A stretch of 64,000 nt of DNA from Paenibacillus antarcticus (GCF_001637225.1 NZ_LVJI01000002.1:62001-126000); one strand, 5' to 3'; counted from the first letter of the stretch, positions 16,993 through 26,843 are shown. Program-made: numbers and translations. Notes: generated by a model from the sequence alone, not told the origin.

Positions 16993-18258
16993 CTATACCG
17001 CAGCTTTCTCCGGTGAACCCGAAGCAAAAGCTGGGTCAGCTTTATGTTTGAAGATGGGAACAAGAATCACAGCACCCAGTAACATGATAATTCCGGAGAC
17101 ACAATAAATTTCAACCAGTGGGAAGTTCGCCTTTATAACCCCTGATAAGGACATCATGATGACCATCATTCCCATAAACATGGGACTAAGCACACCATTT
17201 ACGCGACCTACATAGGATTGTTCTGTCCACTGTAGGATTAATGTGTTGATGCCAATTTGAATAGCCGGCATCGTAAGGCCATTTATAAATTGCAATGCCA
17301 ACGTTAGAGGGATACTCTTGGACAAGCCCATACCGGCGATACATAGGGCACTAACGCTCATACCAAATGCTAGTAGAACTTGAGGAGATACTTTTTTGGC
17401 AAGTGTCATGATGATAGCTCCACCAACGAGCATAGCAACACCATTTACCATCATGAGATACTGTAGGAATTCTTTTGGTTGACCAAGTCGCTCTGTGACT
17501 ACGAATAGACCGAGCGTCTGGATGATCCCAACGGAAAACCCTGCTATGGCAAATGCACCTGCTAGTATCTTCAGGACGGGACTTTTCCAAACATAACGAA
17601 AGCCATCAGCCAGTTCTTTACGTAAATTTAAAGTCTTCTGTTCGCTAGTCGTTGCTTCCACTTCATCAGCTGGAAGACGGAAGAGCACCAGAGCGGATAA
17701 TAGGAAGGCAACACCCATCACGGCGATGGAGATATGAATACCGAATTGATGATATAAGAATATGCCGAGTGCCGGACCCATGATCATAAAGATAGCCATA
17801 AGTGATTGGAACAATGCCATACCTTGTTGAAGTTGATCAGGATGGACATGTTGCTTGAACAGCTTCATAACAGATGGCTGAGAGAACTGTGATAATATGG
17901 CGGAGACGAAGGTAGCCAAGTAGATCATTTCCCACGAACCATACAATAGCGTAACGAGGACGATAAGTACTGAAGCGGAGGAGAGAAAATCACACCAAAT
18001 CATGGTTCGTTTCGGTCTCCAACGATCGGCGAATGCACCTCCGATGAAAGAGAAGACAAAGATTGGAGCGAATTCGACTACGGAAATGAGTGAAATAGCC
18101 ATTGGATCATTATTGGTCTGATCTGTGACAAACATAAGGATCGCAAAGTTTCTGACCCATATTCCAATTTGTAAGAATAAATTAGAGATGAGTATGGTTT
18201 GGTAGAACCGGTTCCTGAATAAATTCCCGGTCATGGGTGACGCATGTGCAATTGACAT
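16993..18258 (-). CDS. MFS transporter
   Basis: About 421 residues and twelve predicted membrane helices. The open frame extends to 18402, but the ATG at 18258 has GGAG about 8 bp upstream and gives the normal MFS N-terminus. The loop between helices 2 and 3 has the MFS signature GGAFADRWRPKRTMIW. It belongs to the DHA3-like group (enterobactin exporter EntS, macrolide efflux MefA), with FRNRFYQTILISNLFLQIGIWVRNFA at the N-terminus. Probable role: proton-driven efflux of a drug or metabolite. The kinase gene ends 124 bp upstream on the same strand. Confidence 0.88.
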   Translation of the reverse strand: MSIAHASPMTGNLFRNRFYQTILISNLFLQIGIWVRNFAILMFVTDQTNNDPMAISLISVVEFAPIFVFSFIGGAFADRWRPKRTMIWCDFLSSASVLIVLVTLLYGSWEMIYLATFVSAILSQFSQPSVMKLFKQHVHPDQLQQGMALFQSLMAIFMIMGPALGIFLYHQFGIHISIAVMGVAFLLSALVLFRLPADEVEATTSEQKTLNLRKELADGFRYVWKSPVLKILAGAFAIAGFSVGIIQTLGLFVVTERLGQPKEFLQYLMMVNGVAMLVGGAIIMTLAKKVSPQVLLAFGMSVSALCIAGMGLSKSIPLTLALQFINGLTMPAIQIGINTLILQWTEQSYVGRVNGVLSPMFMGMMVIMMSLSGVIKANFPLVEIYCVSGIIMLLGAVILVPIFKHKADPAFASGSPEKAAV

Positions 18259-18382
18259 TATATACACTCCTATATATTTTTGTTTTTTTTTACCTATATA
18301 ACCATAAGATATTATGGTGTGTTTGGAAAGAGGGAATACGTAATTTCCTGAAAGAAACTTATCATTTAGTAAGGGCTTACAT

Positions 18383-19837
18383 CTATTCTTCGATTTCAGC
18401 AATAATAGGTAAAGTCACAATGAACGTCGTTCCTTGTTGTAGTACACTTTCCACCGCAATAGTCCCACCATGATTGTGAATAATATTCTGGGTAATCATG
18501 AACCCTAGACCAGTACCCTTATCCTTAGTTGAATAAAATGGCTGACCAAGTGACTTGATCTGCTCTGGAGACATTCCAATGCCTTCATCTTGGACGGCGA
18601 TTTGAACTTCATATGCGTTACAATAGACGGTTATGCGGATCGTTCCTCCATAATTCATAGCTTCCATCGCATTTTTTAGTAAATTAATAAATGCTTGTTT
18701 TAATTGATTGATATCACCAGCGATCCAAATGGGTGTCATAGTAAAGAGCGGGATGATTTCGATATTGTTAAGGGCCGCTTGTACATTCATTAAAGTAATC
18801 ACATGTTCTAATATTGGTAGGATATTAAGAGATTTACTTGTGTGCGATGCTTGAGGTTTCGATAGTATGAGTAGTTCGTTGACGATAAATTCGATGCGTT
18901 TAAGCTCGGATTCAATAATTTCAAAATATAGTTCCTTGTTGTGATCTGACGTGCGTAAAAGTTTCATGAAACCATTGATCGCGGTCAATGGATTTCGAAT
19001 TTCATGAGCGATTCCTGCAGCTAATTGTCCTACAGTGGATAATTTTTCGGATTGCAAAATCTGTTCTTCTTGTAGTTTCTGCTGGGTAATGTCTTCGAAT
19101 ATTCCAGCTACTGCGCGCTTTCCCTCATAGGAAATCGTAAGTGAAAAGCCATCTATTAATTTTTGCTGACCATTAAAACAATTGATTAAGTAGCAAATTG
19201 GGGCAAGCGTGTGGTCATTCTCATAAATTCTTTCTCTTTCGTAGAGTTGGGCATGACAAGACTCATCCACAACTACTGTCGTGGATATCCCTATAACCTC
19301 GTCTACATTTGTCGCATGTACCAAACGTAACGCCGCTGGATTCACATATTGAACAATCCCTTTTTGTGTAATGAATACGGATTGGGGGATTTTCTCCAAT
19401 AATTGCCTGAAAGAATCTTCTTTCTCGATCAGATTGCTTTCCTTAGACTGAAGCAGACTCTCCATGTGACTTAGAAATGTTTTGTCTTCAAATTGTATGA
19501 AATAAAATTGAGGAATCCCGGTGATATCCCGAACGATAGAAACATTCATAGTTATGTATAATCGATTACCAGATCTGTGAGAATAATATTGTTCAAATTG
19601 ATGTTGATCGACGTTCTTGGATGCCATGAATTGTCCATACTTAAGAAGTTCATCTATTTGGTCTTGGTATATGTTTACTTGTGAGGGTAAGGAAATTAAT
19701 TCATGCTGCTCGTACCCTAACAATTCACATAAGGTTGAATTCACCTTTATAAATTTTCCTGTAAGAGAAATAATGGCCATGCCAATTTTGGCATGTTTAA
19801 AAATGAAGTCGTAGTTAAGGGAAGCGTTGGGTAGCAT
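18383..19837 (-). CDS. PAS-domain sensor histidine kinase (sporulation-kinase-like)
   Basis: 484 residues from the ATG at 19837, which has GGAGAA 6 bp upstream; the frame is open further but without a ribosome binding site. No membrane segment is visible, so it is cytoplasmic. Two PAS domains (about 10-120 and 140-255, for example GMAIISLTGKFIKVNSTLCE and QSVFITQKGIVQYVNPAALR), then HisKA with the phosphorylated His in AAGIAHEIRNPLTAINGFMK, and an ATPase domain with INLLKNAMEAM, DEGIGMSP and GTGLGF boxes. The layout matches KinA/KinE-type kinases that feed the sporulation phosphorelay. There is no adjacent response regulator, which fits an orphan phosphorelay kinase. Confidence 0.88.
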   Translation of the reverse strand: MLPNASLNYDFIFKHAKIGMAIISLTGKFIKVNSTLCELLGYEQHELISLPSQVNIYQDQIDELLKYGQFMASKNVDQHQFEQYYSHRSGNRLYITMNVSIVRDITGIPQFYFIQFEDKTFLSHMESLLQSKESNLIEKEDSFRQLLEKIPQSVFITQKGIVQYVNPAALRLVHATNVDEVIGISTTVVVDESCHAQLYERERIYENDHTLAPICYLINCFNGQQKLIDGFSLTISYEGKRAVAGIFEDITQQKLQEEQILQSEKLSTVGQLAAGIAHEIRNPLTAINGFMKLLRTSDHNKELYFEIIESELKRIEFIVNELLILSKPQASHTSKSLNILPILEHVITLMNVQAALNNIEIIPLFTMTPIWIAGDINQLKQAFINLLKNAMEAMNYGGTIRITVYCNAYEVQIAVQDEGIGMSPEQIKSLGQPFYSTKDKGTGLGFMITQNIIHNHGGTIAVESVLQQGTTFIVTLPIIAEIEE

Positions 19838-19941
19838 TGTAATTCTCCTTATAATTATTCTTATTAATGGATGTATTGGGTCTGTATTGTGATGTACCGA
19901 TGGTTGGTGAGTGTCATTATACACTTGAATCGGTTGGAATC

Positions 19942-20916
19942 TTATTGCTTATGTCGATTACGTAGATCAAACCCTGGAATGACTCTTATGTAGATTAACT
20001 CTCCAACCAATTCAATAATCGTCTGGGTAACAATAACCGCTGCCGCGATGGTAGACCATTCTTCAGGTAAGGCCAATGCAAGGGGGAGAACTACCAGCGA
20101 GTTACGTGTTCCCGAACTGAAAATAAGTGCTCGACCTGCTCTGATATCTAAGCGGAACAGCATGGCGACGAATCGTGCGATCGCTGGCATGATGATAAGA
20201 AATAGACCGTAGATTGGAATCACGTGAATAATGACTTGGAAATCAGTAAGTACCTTCTCAATCTGAGATGCTACGACAACGATAAGAGTAATTGCCATGA
20301 ATGGGACGGGTAACCAAGCGGTTACGGTGAGTGCGGAATGCCCTTTTGGACTTCGCATAGCCCACATTTGCGTACATATAGCTAGGATTAGCGGTAGAAC
20401 AATTAAGCTTAAGAAAGCTTCTATAAATGGACCTATTCTCATCATATTAGCCGCTTCTTCTCCTATAAACAGCCATAGATAGAACGGAAGTAATATCATT
20501 TGAACGACGAATAGAATAGGTGTTGCCGCTAACATTAATTTTTCATCTCCACGCCCTAATTGAGTGAATACAATGACATAATCGATACATGGCGTTAGTA
20601 AGACCAGATAGACTCCGACTAGAACAGGGGGAGTCTGTGGGAATAATTGTGTTAGCAGCCACACGACAATGGGTACAATAATAAAATTGGTAATCAGTAG
20701 TGCTCCGATAAATCTTCCATTTGAAAGTGACTCCCGTAGCTGAAGAAAAGGAATCTGTGCAAACATACTATATAGAAGGATTGCTAGGACGGGAGAAATG
20801 GTAAAGAACAGAAAGGAACTTAGGGTAGAGCTCGTCAATCCTACAATAGCTCCAATAAATAGAGACACGACATATATCCAAATTTGCTTATTCTCAAGTT
20901 GTTCTCTCGTAATCAA
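19942..20916 (-). CDS. ACR3/BASS-superfamily transporter (arsenic resistance-like)
   Basis: 324 residues with ten predicted membrane helices of the bile acid/arsenite (BASS) superfamily. The helix 4 segment LVLLTPCIDYVIVFTQLGRGD contains the cysteine that is needed for arsenite transport in ACR3 proteins, and GRALIFSSGTRNSLVVLPLALA is the conserved C-terminal discontinuous helix. No arsR or arsC is nearby, so arsenite may not be the substrate. The quinone-oxidoreductase-like gene ends 15 bp upstream on the same strand, so the two are probably cotranscribed. Confidence 0.82.
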   Translation of the reverse strand: MITREQLENKQIWIYVVSLFIGAIVGLTSSTLSSFLFFTISPVLAILLYSMFAQIPFLQLRESLSNGRFIGALLITNFIIVPIVVWLLTQLFPQTPPVLVGVYLVLLTPCIDYVIVFTQLGRGDEKLMLAATPILFVVQMILLPFYLWLFIGEEAANMMRIGPFIEAFLSLIVLPLILAICTQMWAMRSPKGHSALTVTAWLPVPFMAITLIVVVASQIEKVLTDFQVIIHVIPIYGLFLIIMPAIARFVAMLFRLDIRAGRALIFSSGTRNSLVVLPLALALPEEWSTIAAAVIVTQTIIELVGELIYIRVIPGFDLRNRHKQ

Positions 20917-20931
20917 TTAAAGGGTAACCTC

Positions 20932-21873
20932 CTAATCTTGAATTTGAATAATAATTTTACCACGTACTCTAGACGTTTCACTAAGTGCATGGGCTTGGGC
21001 AATGTCCGATAGAGGGAATATATTCTCGATAAAAGGGTTCACTAACCCATCGTTACTCAATTGTCCCACGATTTCCAGATCGGCTGTATTGGCATGCACG
21101 GATATAAATCGACCTTGTCGGCGAGATGAAAATTTCGACAGTAGAATAGAGGGTGAGGGAATCGTGGATATATACGTCCCATTCACCTTTAGAATACGAC
21201 GGCAACGCCAATAGCCATATTTGGCAACAGCGTCAAAGATAATATCATAATGATGGTCATTGTTTCTGAAATCGGATTGATCATAAGGAAATACCTCATC
21301 GCAACCGAGGGTAGTCGCGAGCTTAGTGTTTCTTGAATGGCAGACACCAGTAACATGGCATCCTGCGGCTTTGGCCATCTGTACGGCGAAATGTCCTACA
21401 CCACCGGTAGCTCCCGTAATAAGTACACGCATACCAGAGGAGATATGTCCTTCTCTGTGAAGGGCTTGATAGGCGGTGAGTCCGGCTAATGGAATGGCTG
21501 CGGCCTGGTGATCATTCAGAAGGGTTGGTTTAAGAGCGACTTTAGAAGCTGGACAGCACATGACTTCGGCATATGCTCCACCCTTTGTGGCAGCTGATGA
21601 GAAACCATAGATTTCATCTCCAGGTTTAACATGTTGAACTTGAGATCCACACGCGCTCACCACACCAGAGAAATCAGCCCCAAGAATTCGTGGGAACTTA
21701 AAGCCTGACATAAAGAAGATACTTCCTGAGCGGGTTTTATAGTCAATTGGATTTACTGAAGAAGCCATAACTCGTATTTGTACCTCATCAGGCCGAGGCA
21801 TAGGTTCCTGTAAGGATTTGATTGTGAAAACTGTAGGTTTACCATATTTATGAATTACGGCGGCTTTCATCAT
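20932..21873 (-). CDS. NAD(P)-dependent alcohol dehydrogenase, quinone oxidoreductase type (MDR)
   Basis: About 313 residues from the ATG at 21873 (GGAG 8 bp upstream). Medium-chain dehydrogenase/reductase without catalytic zinc ligands. The N-terminal GroES-like part has SSVNPIDYKTRSG and FPRILGADFSGVV; the nucleotide-binding part has the Rossmann turn VLITGATGGVGHFAVQMAKAAG; the end SRVRGKIIIQI is typical. Likely reduces quinones, enones or aldehydes with NADPH. It precedes the ACR3-like transporter on the same strand, possibly as a small detoxification pair. Confidence 0.88.
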   Translation of the reverse strand: MMKAAVIHKYGKPTVFTIKSLQEPMPRPDEVQIRVMASSVNPIDYKTRSGSIFFMSGFKFPRILGADFSGVVSACGSQVQHVKPGDEIYGFSSAATKGGAYAEVMCCPASKVALKPTLLNDHQAAAIPLAGLTAYQALHREGHISSGMRVLITGATGGVGHFAVQMAKAAGCHVTGVCHSRNTKLATTLGCDEVFPYDQSDFRNNDHHYDIIFDAVAKYGYWRCRRILKVNGTYISTIPSPSILLSKFSSRRQGRFISVHANTADLEIVGQLSNDGLVNPFIENIFPLSDIAQAHALSETSRVRGKIIIQIQD

Positions 21874-22002
21874 GGACGAGGCTCCTTTTATAGGGATCAT
21901 GAGTAGACTTATGTCTAGCTATCATACATGAATGACAACAAGAGAAAGTAACAATTTGACTCAGAAGGCACCTCATATATGGGACTTCTGAAAAATAAGG
22001 GA

Positions 22003-22031
22003 TTGGCTATATTTGCAACTGAAGGTATTAT
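22003..22031 (+). promoter_or_regulatory. Candidate sigma-A promoter of thrC
   Basis: TTGGCT at 22003-22008, a 17-bp spacer, and TATTAT at 22026-22031, about 70 bp before the thrC start. A small inverted repeat TAGATA-TAAC-TATCTA (22031-22046) begins at the last base of the -10 box. I see no T-box or threonine leader peptide. Confidence 0.45.
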
Positions 22032-22100
22032 AGATATAACTATCTATTTAAATCGAGGATTCTGGTCAACTATTCTAAATGATATCAATGGAGGATTCGT

Positions 22101-23495
22101 ATGAAATATATTAGCACAAGAGGCCATGTAGCGCCTCAAGGGTTCATCGATACAGTACTCATGGGCTTAGCAGATGATGGGGGATTAATGATTCCAGAGA
22201 AAATCCCACATGTTTCAGCAGCGATGTTGAAGGAATGGAGTACATTAAGCTATAAGGAGTTATTTCTTCAAATTTTCTCTCTCTACACGAATGAAGAGAT
22301 TCCAAATGAAGATCTGAAGGAAATGGTGGACAAGAGCTACGCTAGTTTCCGTTCGCCTGAAGTAACACCTGTTAAGAAACTTAATGATTCTCTATATATT
22401 CTAGAGTTATTTCATGGACCAACATTTGCATTTAAGGACGTAGCTTTGCAATTCATGGGTGAATTCTATTCTTATGTATCAAAGAAGCAGAATAAAATCA
22501 TTCATATTCTTGGAGCAACCTCGGGAGATACAGGGGCAGCAGCAATTCAAGGGATTCGTGGCAAAGAAGGAATTAAGATCTGTATTCTTCATCCTCATGA
22601 GAAAGTAAGTAAGGTACAAGAACTACAAATGACAACGGTTGATGACAAGAACGTATTGAACCTTTCAGTTAAAGGGAATTTCGATGATTGCCAGAAACTC
22701 ATTAAAGAACAATTTGCAGACTTAGATTTCAAAAGCAAGCATAACCTACGTGCGATTAACTCTATTAATTTCGTTCGCATCTTGGCACAGAGCGTCTATT
22801 ATTTCTACGCATATTTCCAAATCGAGCAAGGAGATCAACCAAAGAAGGTTAATGTTAGTGTCCCTTCAGGGAACTTCGGGAATATCTTCTCAGGCTTCCT
22901 AGCGAAGATGATGGGATTACCAATTCATAAGTTGATCATTGCAACGAATGAGAACAATATTCTAGAGCGATTCGTGAAGAGTGGCGAATACAAACCTGGT
23001 GAATTCAAGTCTACGCACAGTCCTTCCATGGATATTCAAGTAGCAAGTAATTTTGAGAGATATCTCTTTTACTTCTTGGGGCAAGATGCGCAGAAAGTGA
23101 CAGCTTATATGAAGAATCTTCAGAACGATGGAGAGATTGTCATTAGCGCAGAGGATTTAGTGAGAGTTCAAAATGATTTCGAGGCACATGGAGCTAGCAA
23201 TGAGGAAGGTCTTCAATTGATCAGTACCTATAAAGCCGAATATGATTATTTATTAGATCCGCACACGGCCTGTGGCGTTGCTGCATATGAAGCTTGTAAT
23301 GGTGAAGATGAGATTTGTATCTCGTTCGCTACCGCTCATCCTGCTAAATTCAATGAAGCAATCGAACAATGTGAGATCGAGCAAGCATTCCCAACAGAGA
23401 TTGAGCAGTTGTTCGCGAAACCGCAATATCAGTTGGTTATTGATCATAATAAAGAAGAGATTGTTAAAGAACTTGTAGCTTTCTATGAGAGATAG
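22101..23495 (+). CDS. thrC: Threonine synthase
   Basis: 464 residues, ATG with GGAGG 7 bp upstream. Converts O-phosphohomoserine to threonine with PLP. The N-terminus MKYISTRGHVAPQGFIDTVL, the PLP-lysine motif GPTFAFKDVALQFMG and LGATSGDTGAAAIQG phosphate loop are clear. The length and N-terminal domain place it in the long form also found in E. coli and yeast, not the roughly 350-residue ThrC of Bacillus subtilis. It stands apart from hom and thrB, which are not in the window. Confidence 0.95.
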   Translation: MKYISTRGHVAPQGFIDTVLMGLADDGGLMIPEKIPHVSAAMLKEWSTLSYKELFLQIFSLYTNEEIPNEDLKEMVDKSYASFRSPEVTPVKKLNDSLYILELFHGPTFAFKDVALQFMGEFYSYVSKKQNKIIHILGATSGDTGAAAIQGIRGKEGIKICILHPHEKVSKVQELQMTTVDDKNVLNLSVKGNFDDCQKLIKEQFADLDFKSKHNLRAINSINFVRILAQSVYYFYAYFQIEQGDQPKKVNVSVPSGNFGNIFSGFLAKMMGLPIHKLIIATNENNILERFVKSGEYKPGEFKSTHSPSMDIQVASNFERYLFYFLGQDAQKVTAYMKNLQNDGEIVISAEDLVRVQNDFEAHGASNEEGLQLISTYKAEYDYLLDPHTACGVAAYEACNGEDEICISFATAHPAKFNEAIEQCEIEQAFPTEIEQLFAKPQYQLVIDHNKEEIVKELVAFYER

Positions 23496-23531
23496 ATTCG
23501 AATCACGACCGTGATATCGATGATTCAACGA

Positions 23532-23571
23532 AATAACCCACTGACATCATCACTTGTCAGTGGGTTATTGT
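23532..23571 (+). terminator. Strong intrinsic terminator of thrC
   Basis: AATAACCCACTGACA (23532-23546) pairs perfectly with TGTCAGTGGGTTATT (23555-23569). The A-rich left flank and T-rich right flank suit the plus strand. Confidence 0.85.
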
Positions 23572-23621
23572 TGCTATTTCTGTTGGTAGATGGTGTAGCG
23601 TATATGCGTATTGAAAGGATG

Positions 23622-23675
23622 ACATTCTATTCAGTTATCGAATACCGAGTCGCATCCGATAACTGAATAGAATGT
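23622..23675. repeat. 19-bp perfect inverted repeat across the methyltransferase stop codon
   Basis: The 19 bases at 23622-23640 are the exact reverse complement of 23657-23675, with a 16-nt spacer. The minus-strand stop codon (23635-23637) lies inside one arm, and the other arm is coding sequence for the C-terminus. No T tract follows on the minus strand. Confidence 0.85.
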
Positions 23676-24453
23676 TGTGGGATTCTCCGCCAAATGCTTT
23701 TGATACAAGTTCTCGGAAGTTCGATACTTCGGCATGGAGTTCTTCTGCGCCTAATTTAATGGCCGTTTGAAGCCCGCCTTGACTGAGAGCAATGTTCGCG
23801 TATCGATTCGCATCGCACAGTTCCCAACTGTGGAAGACGATTTCCCTGGTGAAGCGAAACAATCCAGATTCTTGAATATGATGTAAATGCTCATCTTTAC
23901 TCCATTTATGAGCACGCTGTTCCTGCGGTGCTAACTGCGCCGCACGTTTATCCGCATAGGTGATAAGTTGCTGATAGCGATCATCAACTGTCCAGTCGCA
24001 GACCGGAGGCCAGTCATAGTCATACGCAGCAAAGATGCCACCAGGGCGAAGGATACGTGCGAATTCATGCAATGTGCTGTTCGGCTCCATCCAGTGAAAG
24101 GATTGGGAACAGGTTACAATGTCTGCACTCTCAGAGGGGAGTCCTAATTCATGAGATAATCTGTTCTCGAATGTAACATTCGAAGGCTTTCCGATAGCTT
24201 CCCACTTGGCTAATGCTACATCCCGCATATCGTCACTTGGCTCGAATCCGATAATGTGATCTGCTCTATTCAGCCATATAAAGGTGGAGAGACCTGTTCC
24301 GCATCCGACATCTACAACGGTTTGCGGGTGAATACGTAAATAGGTTGTGAGGATATCAACGACTTCGCGAGGTGCACTAGGGCGATTCTGATCATATAAA
24401 TCACCAAAACCAGCAAAGCGTTCTACATTGTTATTACGGACATGTTCAATCAC
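23635..24453 (-). CDS. Class I SAM-dependent methyltransferase
   Basis: 272 residues, GTG start with AGGAG 11 bp upstream. The methyltransferase-11 fold is clear: TVVDVGCGTGLSTFIW (SAM-binding motif I), IIGFEPSDDMRDVA (motif II), and the SADIVTCSQSFHWMEP segment typical of small-molecule and trans-aconitate methyltransferase relatives. Followed by FARILRPGGIFAAYD. The substrate is unknown. The 3' end runs into a long inverted repeat. Confidence 0.88.
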   Translation of the reverse strand: MIEHVRNNNVERFAGFGDLYDQNRPSAPREVVDILTTYLRIHPQTVVDVGCGTGLSTFIWLNRADHIIGFEPSDDMRDVALAKWEAIGKPSNVTFENRLSHELGLPSESADIVTCSQSFHWMEPNSTLHEFARILRPGGIFAAYDYDWPPVCDWTVDDRYQQLITYADKRAAQLAPQEQRAHKWSKDEHLHHIQESGLFRFTREIVFHSWELCDANRYANIALSQGGLQTAIKLGAEELHAEVSNFRELVSKAFGGESHNILFSYRMRLGIR

Positions 24454-24655
24454 TTAGGATCACGCTCCTTAATGAATATATTACGGTGTCTCTTTGACTT
24501 CGACAATCATGTATTCTAATCCTGTAGGACGCGTGGTTGACACATAGTTACTATGTTTATATTTTCCTGGGAAACCTTTTCATGTAAAATAATTATATGA
24601 GTTACATATGTGTGACATTTACACGAAATACATCTCGTTTGATATGGAGGTTAAC

Positions 24656-25540
24656 ATGGAAGACATCATTAGGCTAGAACATATCTCTAAGGAATATGAT
24701 CAGAGGGTTGTGTTGCAAGATGTGACTTTTTCCATTGGGATAAAGGAAATAGTAGCCCTGATCGGTGCGAATGGATCTGGTAAAAGCACATTGTTACGTA
24801 TCATTTGTGGTCTAATAAGACCTTCAAGCGGAAAAATCCACAACAACTTAGCCAAAGAGACGAAGATTAGTTACGTACCAGAGCGATTCCCTAAACTTCG
24901 GCTAACAACACAGGAATATTTATTATCCATGGGGAAGATCCAAGGGTTGCATAAGAAATTTATGAACCGTCGAGTAAAGGAGTTAATGGATCAGTTCGGG
25001 TTAACAGAAGTTAGAGACAGACGAATGAATTTCTTCTCAAAAGGGATGCTTCAGAAAGTTAACATTATGCAAGCAGTTCTGTCTCAACCCGATCTGTTAG
25101 TACTAGATGAGCCTTTATCTGGGTTGGATGCTACATCCCAGCAAGATTTACTAGGCTTGTTACAAGAAATGAAACAGCAGGATATCTCTATGATTATGAC
25201 ATGTCATGAGTCTGTTTTATTGGACGAGTTGGCGAATCGGACCATCTCCTTACAGCAAGGAAGAGTTCAACTGCACAGCATACAGGGTCAGAAATCATAT
25301 GTTACCATTCATTTCAAGCTTCCTTCTAATGTATCTACCTTTGATATAGGGCAGATAGGCGGAGTGCCAAATTTGGAGAAGGTTGATGGAGCTTACCGTT
25401 TACAAGTTGAAAGTGAATTCTCTGATGAGGCTTTGTTAATGATTTTAAATTGCAATGGGTCAATTTGGTCTGTTACACCAACAGAATACAAAGAATGGAT
25501 CATAAGTGAGTCGATAACAATTGCGGGGGAGGTAGAGTGA
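24656..25540 (+). CDS. ABC transporter ATP-binding protein
   Basis: 294 residues from the ATG at 24656 (GGAGG 5 bp upstream; a longer frame from 24608 lacks a site). Walker A GANGSGKST, Q-loop region, signature FSKGMLQKVN, Walker B LLVLDEPLSGLD and H-loop TCHES are all present in the first 200 residues; about 90 residues follow as a C-terminal extension. It forms a typical ABC-2 exporter pair with the membrane protein that starts 1 bp after its stop. The substrate, perhaps a peptide or antibiotic, is unknown. Confidence 0.9.
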   Translation: MEDIIRLEHISKEYDQRVVLQDVTFSIGIKEIVALIGANGSGKSTLLRIICGLIRPSSGKIHNNLAKETKISYVPERFPKLRLTTQEYLLSMGKIQGLHKKFMNRRVKELMDQFGLTEVRDRRMNFFSKGMLQKVNIMQAVLSQPDLLVLDEPLSGLDATSQQDLLGLLQEMKQQDISMIMTCHESVLLDELANRTISLQQGRVQLHSIQGQKSYVTIHFKLPSNVSTFDIGQIGGVPNLEKVDGAYRLQVESEFSDEALLMILNCNGSIWSVTPTEYKEWIISESITIAGEVE

Positions 25541-25541
25541 T

Positions 25542-26243
25542 TTGTATAAAGATTTATTGATTTATTTGCTCCGCAACTACAACCGCTCTTATAGATTTAT
25601 TCCACCATTATTCACCTATTTAATTTTTATTGGTATATTTTACGCCTATAAACCCAACCCCGTGATGGGTAGTTTTGCAGTTACGTCGGTGCTATCATTC
25701 ATTGTAACGGCGTGGATTTGTTATAGTTTTATGCAATCGGAAAGCCCAGTTCAAGAAGAAATAACCTTGCTACACCTAAGAAACCCAGCGAAATATTACA
25801 TAGGTTTACTTATAGCTATCGTTCTTATGAGCATAATTCTGATTATTGTTTCTATGACATATCCAATAGTGGGTGATTATTTTGACAGACCCGTTGGAAT
25901 TGAGGACATCTTTGTGGGTTTGTTGTCTCATTTGGGATTATCATTCCTTGGTATGGCTATAACGGTTTTCTTTACAGGCAGATTTGGCAGTAAGCCCAGT
26001 ATCGCCATAGGAGGTATTCTAGTCGTTATTATTCTATCTTTTTGCCAAGGATCTATAGCAAGCTATTTGAGTCCTGCCTTAGAATGGATCACGTGGATAC
26101 TCCCACCAACATTTTATACGATGAATCTGTTAATGAACTATGACACGTATTCTGGAGATGAAATTATAGGGTTGCTTGTTGCACCCTTTATATACTCACT
26201 TATCATTCTTACCATTTATGTCCAATTAATGAAACGTAAATAA
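25542..26243 (+). CDS. ABC-2-type transporter membrane protein
   Basis: 233 residues, TTG start with GGGGGAGG 9 bp upstream. Six predicted membrane helices, for example FIPPLFTYLIFIGIFYAY, a segment ending in LSFIVTAWICYSFM, and a long C-terminal helix. It has the gene position and size of an ABC-2 permease, but no strong family motif, so the assignment rests mainly on pairing with the ATPase gene immediately upstream. Confidence 0.8.
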   Translation: MYKDLLIYLLRNYNRSYRFIPPLFTYLIFIGIFYAYKPNPVMGSFAVTSVLSFIVTAWICYSFMQSESPVQEEITLLHLRNPAKYYIGLLIAIVLMSIILIIVSMTYPIVGDYFDRPVGIEDIFVGLLSHLGLSFLGMAITVFFTGRFGSKPSIAIGGILVVIILSFCQGSIASYLSPALEWITWILPPTFYTMNLLMNYDTYSGDEIIGLLVAPFIYSLIILTIYVQLMKRK

Positions 26244-26369
26244 GGCGATGGGAGATTTATTGGATGGGGTGAAGAAAGGTGGAAGAATTTGCAGTAAAAA
26301 AGTATATTATAGAAGGATGTAGTCGTAATCATAGGATTACTGCAGTGATATGAAAAAGGAGGAACATCG

Positions 26370-26843
26370 ATGAGTGAAGCTTATTTGTTCGGACTGATTG
26401 GTAAAGCGAGAGAAAGAATAATTCAGCAAGTTGAGAATATCCCAGAGGCACAAAGACAGGTTGTACCTACAGGGTTCAACAACAGTCTTCATTGGCAACT
26501 TGGACATATTATTACGGTTGCTGATGGAATCACACTTCGTTATGGGGGTTATGAATCTAAGATTCCATCCTCATATGGGAAATTATTTAACAACGGGACT
26601 AAACCTGCAGATTGGCAGGACGAGCCCCCACATTGGGAAATTCTTATTCAACAATTGCAAGAGCAATTTCAAGCACTTCAAGATACGCTGCAGGGCAGAC
26701 TGGGTGATCCGGTTGCCGTTAAGGATAACTTTGCAAAGGCGCAAACGATTGGTGAACTTGTAACGTTAAATATGTCTCATGAGAATTTACATTTGGGTAT
26801 GATCACAGCCATGGTGAAAGTGTTGAAATTGAATAACAAGTAA
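26370..26843 (+). CDS. DinB-superfamily protein
   Basis: 157 residues, ATG with AAGGAGG upstream. The DinB_2 pattern is clear: NSLHWQLGHIITVADGITLRYGG with the first metal histidines, and LNMSHENLHLGMITAMVK near the C-terminus with the last. Related proteins are bacillithiol transferases or of unknown activity. It is distinct from the DinB protein at the left edge. It lies alone, 126 bp after the ABC permease and before a bidirectional terminator. Confidence 0.87.
   Translation: MSEAYLFGLIGKARERIIQQVENIPEAQRQVVPTGFNNSLHWQLGHIITVADGITLRYGGYESKIPSSYGKLFNNGTKPADWQDEPPHWEILIQQLQEQFQALQDTLQGRLGDPVAVKDNFAKAQTIGELVTLNMSHENLHLGMITAMVKVLKLNNK

Noticed and set aside
19942..21873. Arsenic resistance operon
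   Set aside because: The transporter is ACR3-like, but no arsR, arsC or arsenic-binding regulator is present, and its partner is a quinone-oxidoreductase-like gene.
21901..22100. T-box or threonine attenuator ahead of thrC
   Set aside because: No T-box core, no Thr-rich leader peptide and no terminator hairpin between promoter and start.
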